Source: G965216695 sp965216695
GTDB lineage: Bacteria > Pseudomonadota > Gammaproteobacteria > Pseudomonadales > Azotimanducaceae
NCBI GenBank assembly: GCA_965216695.1
Contig: OZ244212.1
Span: forward strand, 2,542,001 to 2,606,000
Direction: 5' to 3'
Length of the DNA stretch: 64,000 nt
Under the pieces are notes generated by a model. That model was not told the origin of the DNA. It worked only from the letters and a program-made list of their open reading frames with translations, and searched no databases. A program made the translations under genes and the position numbers. This document shows positions 10,245 to 17,371 of this stretch, one piece after another (position 1 is the first letter of the stretch; each line of letters starts with the position of its first letter).

Positions 10245-10546
10245 TTTCTTGGCTGATGCGGATTTGGGCTGCAACTGCCCTGGCATTGCTAGTGATCGTA
10301 CTTTGGTTGCACAACAGTTACTCGAGTGATGCCGAAGTGCTGCTAGTCTATGGCATGCTGGTTCTCTCGTTTCCTCTCGGATTGTTGCTGCCTGCGGCGA
10401 TGAGTGGTCTAGTTGCGATGGGTGTGTCTAGCCCTGACCCCTCGATCGCTTTGTTCTTTACCGAGTGGCTCATTTTTCTGATCCTCGGCTGGATACAATG
10501 GAGCAAAGTGGTTCCCTGGGCATGGAGATCTGTACGAGATCGATGA
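10217..10546 (+). CDS. Small three-helix membrane protein, candidate RHS immunity protein
   Basis: 109-residue hydrophobic protein with three likely membrane helices (ALALLVIVLWL; VLLVYGMLVLSFPLGLLLPAA; ALFFTEWLIFLILGW). Its start overlaps the 3' end of the RHS gene by 28 bases; an internal ATG at 10256 would avoid the overlap and lose little. Genes in this position downstream of RHS toxins typically encode immunity proteins, and membrane ones match membrane-acting or periplasmic toxins. No direct family recognition, so function is inferred from position only. Its stop overlaps an ATG (ATGA) that opens the orphan RHS tip. Confidence 0.6.
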   Translation: MCSQMSSRLISWLMRIWAATALALLVIVLWLHNSYSSDAEVLLVYGMLVLSFPLGLLLPAAMSGLVAMGVSSPDPSIALFFTEWLIFLILGWIQWSKVVPWAWRSVRDR

Positions 10547-10857
10547 CCGATTACAACTACTTCAGATCTTACGATCCCAGCATCGGGAGATACACACGAT
10601 CCGATCCGATTGGGCTTCGGGGTGGACTTAATACATACGGGTACGCGCTGAACAACCCATCTGCCTATTCCGACCCAAGAGGATTGTCAGTCGGGCTTGG
10701 CCGCTTCGATGCGCTCGAGCAGATAGGGCTTGAATGGATCTGGCTTGGTCGGTCGGTCGCGGCGCTCTCGGGCCGTACGGAGGCTCTGTCTCTTCGCGTT
10801 GATTCTTGCGTACCATGTTGCGTGAGATGCCCAGTTTCCTTGATCGACTTACCTTGA
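10543..10857 (+). pseudogene. Orphan RHS C-terminal tip, disrupted
   Basis: Opens with ATGA overlap to the preceding gene and encodes the last part of an RHS core (YNYFRSYDPSIGRYTRSDPIGL, then NNPSAYSDPRGL), a second version of the end of the large RHS protein. Immediately after DPRGL, where a variable tip should follow, the sequence becomes the antisense of an IS21-type transposase gene, so the reading frame continues into nonsense. This is a displaced tip whose toxin part was removed by an insertion sequence. Confidence 0.75.
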
Positions 10858-10982
10858 TGTGCCAGCACTCTGATCTCCACAACCACCTCCAAACCGTGCA
10901 TGACGTTCTTCTAAAAGGACGAAAGCTTACCCACTCACGGGGGCAGTTTTACTTCGGCGAGGGGGTCAGTTTTACTCCGGCG
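10686..10982 (-). mobile_element. IS21-family remnant (istA start plus terminal repeats)
   Basis: On the minus strand an IstA-like N-terminus can be read in pieces over three frames: MHGLEVVVEIRVLAHQGKSI, then SRNMVRKNQREETEPPYGPRAPRPT, then PTKPDPFKPYLLERIEAAKPD, ending at the junction with the RHS tip. So there are at least two frameshifts and the rest of istA and istB is gone. Outside the ATG are two tandem near-copies of a 20-base block, GGGGGCAGTTTTACTTCGGC and GGGGTCAGTTTTACTCCGGC, matching the multiple terminal repeats known for IS21 elements. Inactive. Confidence 0.8.
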
Positions 10983-11012
10983 TTAACGCCTTATATTCTT
11001 ACGTCTGTCCCG

Positions 11013-11516
11013 TTACTCGGACGCGAATGGATATACGTTGATAGCCTCGTTCATCAACTTGCGACAGGATTCTGTTTCCGGTACTGAATCATCGATCAAT
11101 CTACGAAAACTTTCATATGTGAAACCGGGACCGTACGCTTCTGCTCGATATTTGCTTAGGAAGTTGCTACACCTCGCATCCATCAGGCGCTTGTGATGAA
11201 TCTGCCACGGAGTCTTGCCCGATGTACGGGTATCCGCATAAGGCACTCCGCCTTCTGCCTTCGCCCATTCCGTGGCTTCGTTGGCTGGAATGTCTACACC
11301 GCCGTACTCGCGGAGTAGGTTGATGGCAAATTTCCGGGCGAACTCGCGCTCCTTGCCTTCGACTTGTGTCCCATTGAGTATTGATAGTCCGATTTGTACC
11401 ATCTCTATATCTTGTGCGCGATTTTCGTTCCAATAGGCGAAAGCACCGACTAGTATTGTAGCGACCGCACCGAAAAGCGCTCCTACTATTGCCGCGACAA
11501 CGTTCTTACCTCCCAT
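11013..11516 (-). CDS. Membrane-anchored protein of unknown function
   Basis: 167 residues with one N-terminal membrane helix (VVAAIVGALFGAVATILVGAFAYW, residues 5-28) and a soluble, mostly helical, charged domain (QVEGKEREFARKFAINLL; PWQIHHKRLMDA). The start is supported by GGAGG 9 bases upstream. I do not recognise the domain. It is read away from the IS21 remnant and towards it at its 3' end, with about 190 bases to the lipoprotein gene upstream on the same strand; it may be a separate unit. Confidence 0.65.
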   Translation of the reverse strand: MGGKNVVAAIVGALFGAVATILVGAFAYWNENRAQDIEMVQIGLSILNGTQVEGKEREFARKFAINLLREYGGVDIPANEATEWAKAEGGVPYADTRTSGKTPWQIHHKRLMDARCSNFLSKYRAEAYGPGFTYESFRRLIDDSVPETESCRKLMNEAINVYPFASE

Positions 11517-11706
11517 GTTCTATATCCTCCGCGTCGACATCTGAAATCGACAGAACGCCCGGTTCGACGCGCTATCAGAAAGAGCTGCAATGTGTATTGG
11601 GGGCGTTACGTCGCTACCTAGAATCCACAACGGTCCGTGATGCGCGACCCAGCTCGATGATCGGCGCGCATTCACGTGCGCCGATATGCCCGAACTCTCC
11701 TTCGTT

Positions 11707-12708
11707 TTACTCGGTAGCGATCGACTCAAGTCGCTGCTCAAGCGTATCTAACCGTAGTCGATCGTCGTCTGACAACTCGCGCGTTGTCGTGTACGCCCTA
11801 GTTCTTTCAAGTAGCAATCTAGCTTCATTGGGATCGACGCCCTGTCGATTGTTCTGCAGTTTGATTAGCCCGTCCACCGTTGCTTCGAATAAGGCAGGGT
11901 CGACATTCCGTTGTTCGGTAATTGTCTGACCATAGTCAATAAACTCGGTGTCGTATGTACTTAGCGTCTTTGCTGCTTGAACGCGCAGTTGGGTATCTGC
12001 AGCTCCGTTGAGAAAATATGCCTCGCGAATTCGAGGTTGGTATTCGGGATTGCTACCTAAATATGCAATAGCGGTTCTCTGTGCGTCTAGATTGCCGGTA
12101 CCAACGTACGCTTGTAGGTGTTTCTCGCCAGATTGACCGCTAGACAGCGTATACAGATTGGCCGCTTCTACCTGCGAATACAATCCACTTTCTACTCCCT
12201 TCGATATTTCTTCTAGGCTTGCTTCATCAGAGAGGCTTGCGAGGAACCCCGCCGCGTCAATTCTCAGTGGCGTACGCTCATCGGTCAACGCCCGACGAAG
12301 CGCACGTTTGGACGCGACGTGCTTCTTGTGCATGTATTGAAGCCGAGGTGACGCGCGCGCCGAGTCATGAGGTATCCTATGATCGCTCATGACGAGGTTT
12401 CCCTTTAGGATCTGAATAGATTCCAGAGCTACAACGTCGCTACGATCCGAGACGTACTGGCGCGCGGTAATTTCGCTAGCGAGAGGAAAATCTTTTTCTA
12501 GCGCTACAAGCGCACTGACTCGCTCCGCTTCGCTCGATGACGCCTCGATGGTTGATCGCAATTCGTTGATTGGTTGTAGGTTATTCCGATAAAAGTCGAC
12601 GACGCTTGGATCTGGATGGGCAAGAATCTCGTCTTCCAATTGCGCCTGGGATCTATTTGAGCATCCAGCCAACGCCATCACCGTAAGAGTGACCAGCAAG
12701 AGTTTCAT
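11707..12708 (-). CDS. Lipoprotein with helical (HEAT-like) repeats
   Basis: 333 residues. The start chosen is the ATG that begins a lipoprotein signal peptide (MKLLLVTLTVMALAGCS; lipobox LAGC), preceded by GAGGTG; it follows the tyrosinase stop codon by one base, indicating translational coupling. The mature protein has repeated two-helix units (LRRALTDERTPLRIDAAGFLA; AQRTAIAYLGSNPEYQPRIR) resembling HEAT/armadillo arrays, used for protein binding, and a charged C-terminal helix. It is the last gene of a minus-strand cluster of exported proteins. A scaffold role for the secreted enzymes upstream is inference. Confidence 0.8.
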   Translation of the reverse strand: MKLLLVTLTVMALAGCSNRSQAQLEDEILAHPDPSVVDFYRNNLQPINELRSTIEASSSEAERVSALVALEKDFPLASEITARQYVSDRSDVVALESIQILKGNLVMSDHRIPHDSARASPRLQYMHKKHVASKRALRRALTDERTPLRIDAAGFLASLSDEASLEEISKGVESGLYSQVEAANLYTLSSGQSGEKHLQAYVGTGNLDAQRTAIAYLGSNPEYQPRIREAYFLNGAADTQLRVQAAKTLSTYDTEFIDYGQTITEQRNVDPALFEATVDGLIKLQNNRQGVDPNEARLLLERTRAYTTTRELSDDDRLRLDTLEQRLESIATE

Positions 12709-12709
12709 G

Positions 12710-14173
12710 TCAACGCACCTCGCCAAAATAGTCGATATGGTCATAGCAAACTCCGATACTGTTAGCGGCCGCTAGCGTGCCTAGATAATCAATCATACTC
12801 GCTGGTGTTGGCCCACCGACTGGTGCGTACCCCGATGGGGATGGTCTAAACGCAAAGCCCTCACTTGGCCAGTCATCCTGGAGATCGCTTGGCGTCGAGC
12901 TGCCATCCTCCTGGCTCCACGGCCACATGACATCTTCCCCGTACGAACTCTTCCTAAGTGTTAATGGACCGCCGGATCCCGGATACGTTCCCTGTGCGGA
13001 ATATGTGGCCACTTCGGTGCTATCAAATCTCCCGAGCCGGGCTTGCCACTCCGCCCATGCTCGGTCCACGTTTGCATGCAGGAGAAAAAAGAGAGGATCC
13101 CGAGGCGACCTACCGGAGCCCAACCAACCTGAGACTGAAACGTGGGCCCAATTGTGGTGGAGTCGTTCCAGCTGTGAGTTAATTCCTGCGGCTGGAGGGG
13201 TTCCTCCATACACGTCGGATCCAACCTCTTGCATGATTAGATCTAGTACCTCGAAGCGGTGGCTTGGGAATACGTTTTGGAGTTTCATTGTGGAGTCATT
13301 GTCCCGCACGAGCGCTCCCCCGCTTGTCATGCGCCACCCCAGTAATGGGTTCGATGTGGAGAATTGAACGATGTTTCCAGATGACGAGGAACCGCTTGAT
13401 ACCGTCCCCAAAAAATCGAGCGTAAAGAGGTTTGTGTTGTCTTCATCGAAACGCCAGTACGGAATAGCGACGGTAGGGTCGATCTGTTGTAGCTCTCGTT
13501 CAAGCGAGAGCAAGAAAGCACGGTGCCATGCCAAAAATAGCGGCCATCCAAGGTCTCCGTTGTGAATTCCGATCTCGAAGGCGACCCCGTGTGCGTTTGC
13601 GTACTTCTCGAATCGTTGGCTCGGTATTGCTTGCCGATGCCCGTTCAGAGTGGCTAGCGCCTCGAGCAAACTGCCTCGCTCACGTTGACTCAGGTTGGAT
13701 GCATTCTTCCTGACACGAACCATAACCGGCAGGCTTGCTAGTTCGTGTCCGGATGACGCGTCAGATATCTGAATGGAAACATCTTTAGCGCCATTTGACG
13801 CGTTTGCGCCGCTAACCATGAATTCTAGCCAATCACCGTCTCCTGGAAGAATGGCGTCAAGTTCGTTCTGTGGAGAATACGTTTCGGACGTAATTGGTAC
13901 ATTATCCTGGGCGGAAAATTGAATCCGTCCTTCGCCCGTGATCGATCCAGCTATTCTTACCGCAACAGGCGACGACGGCGATTGTGATTGTCGAACACGT
14001 GCTTTTACGGGCGACCAACACAAGAAATCATCATCGGTAGAGGGCGTGTTGTGCAACTCAACTTCAACGGCGCCGTAAGCACTCAGAGAAGTTGCGAGCA
14101 TTAACAAGATCGTGGCTACGAAAGTGAACCTAGGACGCACGTAGCCTCTGCTCCCACGGGGCATGAACATCAT
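12710..14173 (-). CDS. Exported tyrosinase-family copper oxidase
   Basis: Type 3 copper enzyme of the tyrosinase/polyphenol oxidase family, oxidising phenols to o-quinones. The 487-residue product starts at an ATG preceded by GAGGAG; a signal peptide covers residues 1-35. A beta-sandwich region spans about residues 36-155. The copper A site shows H195, H204 and H217 (FLAWHRAFLLSLE) and the copper B site H340, H344 (HHNWAHV) and H366 in SPRDPLFFLLHANVDR, so all six ligands appear present. It is followed with one base of spacing by the lipoprotein gene. The substrate is not evident; melanin-like or cross-linking roles are possible. Confidence 0.88.
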   Translation of the reverse strand: MMFMPRGSRGYVRPRFTFVATILLMLATSLSAYGAVEVELHNTPSTDDDFLCWSPVKARVRQSQSPSSPVAVRIAGSITGEGRIQFSAQDNVPITSETYSPQNELDAILPGDGDWLEFMVSGANASNGAKDVSIQISDASSGHELASLPVMVRVRKNASNLSQRERGSLLEALATLNGHRQAIPSQRFEKYANAHGVAFEIGIHNGDLGWPLFLAWHRAFLLSLERELQQIDPTVAIPYWRFDEDNTNLFTLDFLGTVSSGSSSSGNIVQFSTSNPLLGWRMTSGGALVRDNDSTMKLQNVFPSHRFEVLDLIMQEVGSDVYGGTPPAAGINSQLERLHHNWAHVSVSGWLGSGRSPRDPLFFLLHANVDRAWAEWQARLGRFDSTEVATYSAQGTYPGSGGPLTLRKSSYGEDVMWPWSQEDGSSTPSDLQDDWPSEGFAFRPSPSGYAPVGGPTPASMIDYLGTLAAANSIGVCYDHIDYFGEVR

Positions 14174-14492
14174 TCTGGACTCCTCTTCGATTCTAGAATT
14201 TCTCATGCGCGCGCGGTTCGTCCTTTTAGTATTCTTAGGATGCGAGTCTCGTCGTTGCGTACGTGACAGTAGCTCTACCCGACTTGGGAATGAACTTGTC
14301 ATGAAGTAAAAAAGTAGAGCCGGACAATATGAGCGGGATGTGGACCTTAGCATGCTGCGTTTCGACCGATATCGCAGTGCGAGGAACGCTGTTTGGGGTT
14401 CTGTGGCACAGAAGATCAACTAGAGTATCAAGTAGTATTGCTGCTTGGTGCATAGTTATATGAGCTTAAAGTTCTTCATTTCGCTAAAACTT
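14174..14492. other. Spacer between protease and tyrosinase genes
   Basis: 319 bases without a supported gene. Because both flanking genes run on the minus strand, it holds the 3' end of the protease transcript and probably the tyrosinase promoter. A shortened copy of the A-rich motif lies in it. The open frame extending the tyrosinase upstream has no ribosome binding site and no export signal. Confidence 0.5.
14304..14316 (+). repeat. A-rich boundary motif, copy 3 (short form)
   Basis: AAGTAAAAAAGTA followed by G, the 15-base motif lacking two bases. Located in the gap downstream of the protease gene. Confidence 0.35.
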
Positions 14493-15674
14493 CTAGGACC
14501 CCAGTCGTTGAGATAGGAAATCACGCACAGGCGTAGAGATTCGTACGTAGATTCCTCCGTAACCGCAATTGTCCAGAACCCCTTCGGGGGTTTTGATGCC
14601 CCGCGATGTTATTGCGGCTAACTTCAAAGACGTCAGAGGGATATCTTGCGGAAACATGTCGCTAGAGTCTTCTATATGCGCGATAAACGCTGGTCCTCCG
14701 CTATCTCCGCGGCACGTATCGGCGCCGCCAAAGCGTCCCGCTATCAACTCCCTGTTCTCGACACAATCGAAGACGCTAGAGAACGTCTGACCTGGAGTTG
14801 CCGCTGGTTGGCCGACGCACGAGGAGGACACAACTGGCACGAGCGCCGCGCGCTTGGATCCGGCAGAGTTGATCTGGCTATTTGCACGACCGAATCCGAT
14901 CACACGGAGCGCTTCCGCTTTGTCGATCTCAGCGTCTGTTGCCAGGTGCATACGAGGTAATCCCAAAACCTTGTTGTTCGTGAAGCCTACCAAAGCAACG
15001 TCTGGGTCTTTAAGGCTACCCGCGCACACGCTCCCGTTACCCATCCAACTAGCTTTGGTAGGATCTAATTCACCAAGAATGTTCGCAGATTGCGTATCAA
15101 CACCAACCCCTACGTATCTGAGCGCGGCGGGATTTGGCAGGATAGATGTACGTTCGCAAAGACAATGCGCAGCGGTGACTACGTACTGTGGTGAAACGAG
15201 GGTTCCAGTGCATACAGGTGTGCCGTTTGCGTCGAGCAAGGCCACGACGCGCTCGAATCCGCTCACAATTGTCCCCCTATAGATCCTTGCGTTTGCGATT
15301 TCGGATTCAGATGCCTCCTGAGCGGGCATTGATAGCAATCGCAACTTTTTATGGAAGGCGATTACGGTGGGCTCAGCATCAAGTAGTGAAGTCACGGATC
15401 GGATATCAAAGAGCGTCAGAGGCGGCAGAGTTGAGATTCCTTCAGATCCGCGTGCACTAGCCGGTTGTTTTTCAGCCGCGCGTGTAGCAAGGATTTCGGG
15501 TGGAGCTGACTTGACCGCTGCATCTTTGGCCGCGTTTCGTTCCGATTTAGCGGATGAAGTTATCCGCTCCACGCTTGCCTGTGCCTTCCTAATATCGTCT
15601 ATAAGACTCGCCTGTGCGATAGGCGCTGCGCAATTCAATGCGACAAGCAGCACATAGAGTTGTTGACGCACCAT
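14493..15674 (-). CDS. Exported trypsin-like serine protease (S1 fold)
   Basis: 393 residues with a signal peptide (residues 1-22, cleavage near AQA-S), an Ala/Lys/Ser-rich helical pro-region to about residue 130, and a chymotrypsin-fold domain. The catalytic triad is visible as H170 (VVTAAHC), D225 (DPDVALVGF) and S325 (GDSGGP). Several cysteine pairs suit an extracytoplasmic protease. It starts three bases after the stop of the upstream gene, so the two are co-transcribed. The long pro-region suggests a zymogen; its target is unknown. Confidence 0.88.
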   Translation of the reverse strand: MVRQQLYVLLVALNCAAPIAQASLIDDIRKAQASVERITSSAKSERNAAKDAAVKSAPPEILATRAAEKQPASARGSEGISTLPPLTLFDIRSVTSLLDAEPTVIAFHKKLRLLSMPAQEASESEIANARIYRGTIVSGFERVVALLDANGTPVCTGTLVSPQYVVTAAHCLCERTSILPNPAALRYVGVGVDTQSANILGELDPTKASWMGNGSVCAGSLKDPDVALVGFTNNKVLGLPRMHLATDAEIDKAEALRVIGFGRANSQINSAGSKRAALVPVVSSSCVGQPAATPGQTFSSVFDCVENRELIAGRFGGADTCRGDSGGPAFIAHIEDSSDMFPQDIPLTSLKLAAITSRGIKTPEGVLDNCGYGGIYVRISTPVRDFLSQRLGS

Positions 15675-15677
15675 CTT

Positions 15678-16934
15678 CTAGATACGCGGAATTTCGACAA
15701 GCTGAGAGTAGTGGGGTTGGCGCCCGGCTGTTATTGCAAGCACGTTGGCGGCGCGCTGAAGCGCGCGTACCGCTACAGCCCTCTCCCGACGTTTGTTGAG
15801 TGACGGTTTTGGTGTACCTTGTACGAAATCACGGTATTCCCCGAGTGCTATTTCAGCGTCGGCCCAACTTTTTTCGGCTGCAGCCACGGCTGCGGATTCC
15901 TCTGATAATGCGGTGAGTTCCGCTTTGCGTCGTTCCGATTTGAGGAATGTTTGTTCTAACTCACTGGTGACTGTAGCTTTCGAGTCTTCAACAAGATCCG
16001 CGAAAAACAGAAGAAGTTCGCGTGAGTCACGAGTTTCACTTCTAGCAGCCCAAACGATTCTTGGCGATGGCGTGCTGTTTTCGTTTAGTCTATCTATGCT
16101 GAGCCATGGAGCGACAGGTCCAGAATTGCCGGTGAAAAACAGGGACACGGGTGCCCGCAGCCTGCCCAGAGGAAGCTGGGTAACAGATGCCAAACTGGAA
16201 AGATTGTCCGCGCCGGGGGCCCCTGCGCCTGGTTCGCCCAAGGCGAAAGAAAGTACCAGCGCCCCGCCTTCGCGTTTGAGGCTTTTATCTAGATGCGACT
16301 TAAGGTGCAGCGCGGAGGCTTCAATCTGCAATGCCGACCCATCTACCGAAGCCTGGACTTTGCCTTCGAAGAAGAAACCTGGTTCATCGGACAAGTAGAT
16401 CCCGCTGTCTGCCAATCGTCGTGCAGTGCAAAAGTCTGAATCTTCCGTGGATCTTAACCCCGCACCCATTTTGGCAAACGTGGAGGCCCAGGAAGGAGTG
16501 CAATCAGAGGCGTCATTTTTCAGTTGTGTTACTTCGTTGACGTGCTTGATTCCGTCGGTGATGAAGTTTCCCTGAACGACGTAGATGCAGGCTGGTGGGC
16601 GAATCTGGTTGAAATCAATGTTAGCTGAGCGAATTGTGGTAAAGGTCTTTTCGCTTCCCGCCGCTCGAAGGGAGGCCCCAAGCCGATTTAGGCCGATCTT
16701 GAAGGCGCCGCCAATCAAAGCTGCTCCGATTGCAGAGCGTTCCGAATGTGGAAGGGCAAACACGCAGTCATATGGCATGAACACGCGCGTATCCGTGATG
16801 TAATCGATTGGACTGGATTTCGTAGCCTCAACATGAGTGGGTTGGAATAGAGCAAGCGTCATGAAAGCTGAAACGGCAGCACGAACGGACAATCGAGCGT
16901 CGAATTGATTGGACGAGACGGTTCCGAAAATCAT
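15678..16934 (-). CDS. Exported protein of unknown function, partner of the protease
   Basis: 418 residues; the ATG is chosen because TTGGAGG lies 5 bases upstream, six codons after another possible start. A hydrophobic stretch near residues 14-36 (VRAAVSAFMTLALFQPTHVEA) looks like an export signal. The middle is mixed, with few cysteines, and about residues 320-370 form a coiled-coil-like Ala/Glu/Lys region (ELTALSEESAAVAAAEKSW). I recognise no family. Coupling to the serine protease three bases downstream suggests that it helps or is cut by it. Confidence 0.7.
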   Translation of the reverse strand: MIFGTVSSNQFDARLSVRAAVSAFMTLALFQPTHVEATKSSPIDYITDTRVFMPYDCVFALPHSERSAIGAALIGGAFKIGLNRLGASLRAAGSEKTFTTIRSANIDFNQIRPPACIYVVQGNFITDGIKHVNEVTQLKNDASDCTPSWASTFAKMGAGLRSTEDSDFCTARRLADSGIYLSDEPGFFFEGKVQASVDGSALQIEASALHLKSHLDKSLKREGGALVLSFALGEPGAGAPGADNLSSLASVTQLPLGRLRAPVSLFFTGNSGPVAPWLSIDRLNENSTPSPRIVWAARSETRDSRELLLFFADLVEDSKATVTSELEQTFLKSERRKAELTALSEESAAVAAAEKSWADAEIALGEYRDFVQGTPKPSLNKRRERAVAVRALQRAANVLAITAGRQPHYSQLVEIPRI

Positions 16935-16948
16935 GGAATCCTCCAAAT

Positions 16949-17296
16949 TCAAACAAGGTGCGTAACAGTTCGACGAATCACTTGGATCGCAATGTGCTGC
17001 TGCGTGTGGTCATTTCTAGGGTGTTTCGAAACGCGGTCTTGGTTCAGGTATTTCGGGTGGATCGTCGCGTCGTCCGTTGCCGATTGGGGGCACACAGTTC
17101 CTATGACCCAAAACGGCGGCCCTTCCGACACGGTCACCTCTTTACACCCATCCATCTCAAACTGCGCCGCTATCGCGAGCGCTTCCTCCAACGTCGCTAT
17201 TCCATTCACTTCCCGCTTCCTCTCTCCCTGTTGCTCATCTCCCTCATCGGCGCCATCCATGGCAAGATTCTCGATCCCTCGAATGCGGTAGTTCAC
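16949..17296 (-). CDS. Small conserved-looking cytoplasmic protein
   Basis: A 115-residue frame starting with GTG; an ATG at 17260 would give 103 residues. The central part (NGIATLEEALAIAAQFEMDGCKEVTVSEGPPFWVIG) has the regular helix-strand pattern and codon use of a real protein, while the C-terminal 40 residues are less convincing. It ends 14 bases before the next gene of the minus-strand cluster and could be its first cistron. No family recognised. Confidence 0.4.
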   Translation of the reverse strand: MNYRIRGIENLAMDGADEGDEQQGERKREVNGIATLEEALAIAAQFEMDGCKEVTVSEGPPFWVIGTVCPQSATDDATIHPKYLNQDRVSKHPRNDHTQQHIAIQVIRRTVTHLV

Positions 17297-17340
17297 GAAT
17301 TCAGACTAGGCGACCTGGTACGTGGGAAGTACCGGTGTGA

Positions 17341-17355
17341 AAGTAGAAAAAAGTA
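17341..17355 (+). repeat. A-rich boundary motif, copy 4
   Basis: AAGTAGAAAAAAGTA, identical to the copies at 3031 (inverted) and 28387, placed in the non-coding gap just after the stop codon of the large regulator gene, at the right edge of the island. Confidence 0.6.
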
Positions 17356-17371
17356 GAAGGTGGGTTTCGGC

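Noticed and set aside
11520..11741. 73-residue minus-strand frame upstream of the membrane-anchored protein
   Set aside because: Ser/Arg-rich with no structure pattern and overlapping the end of the lipoprotein gene.
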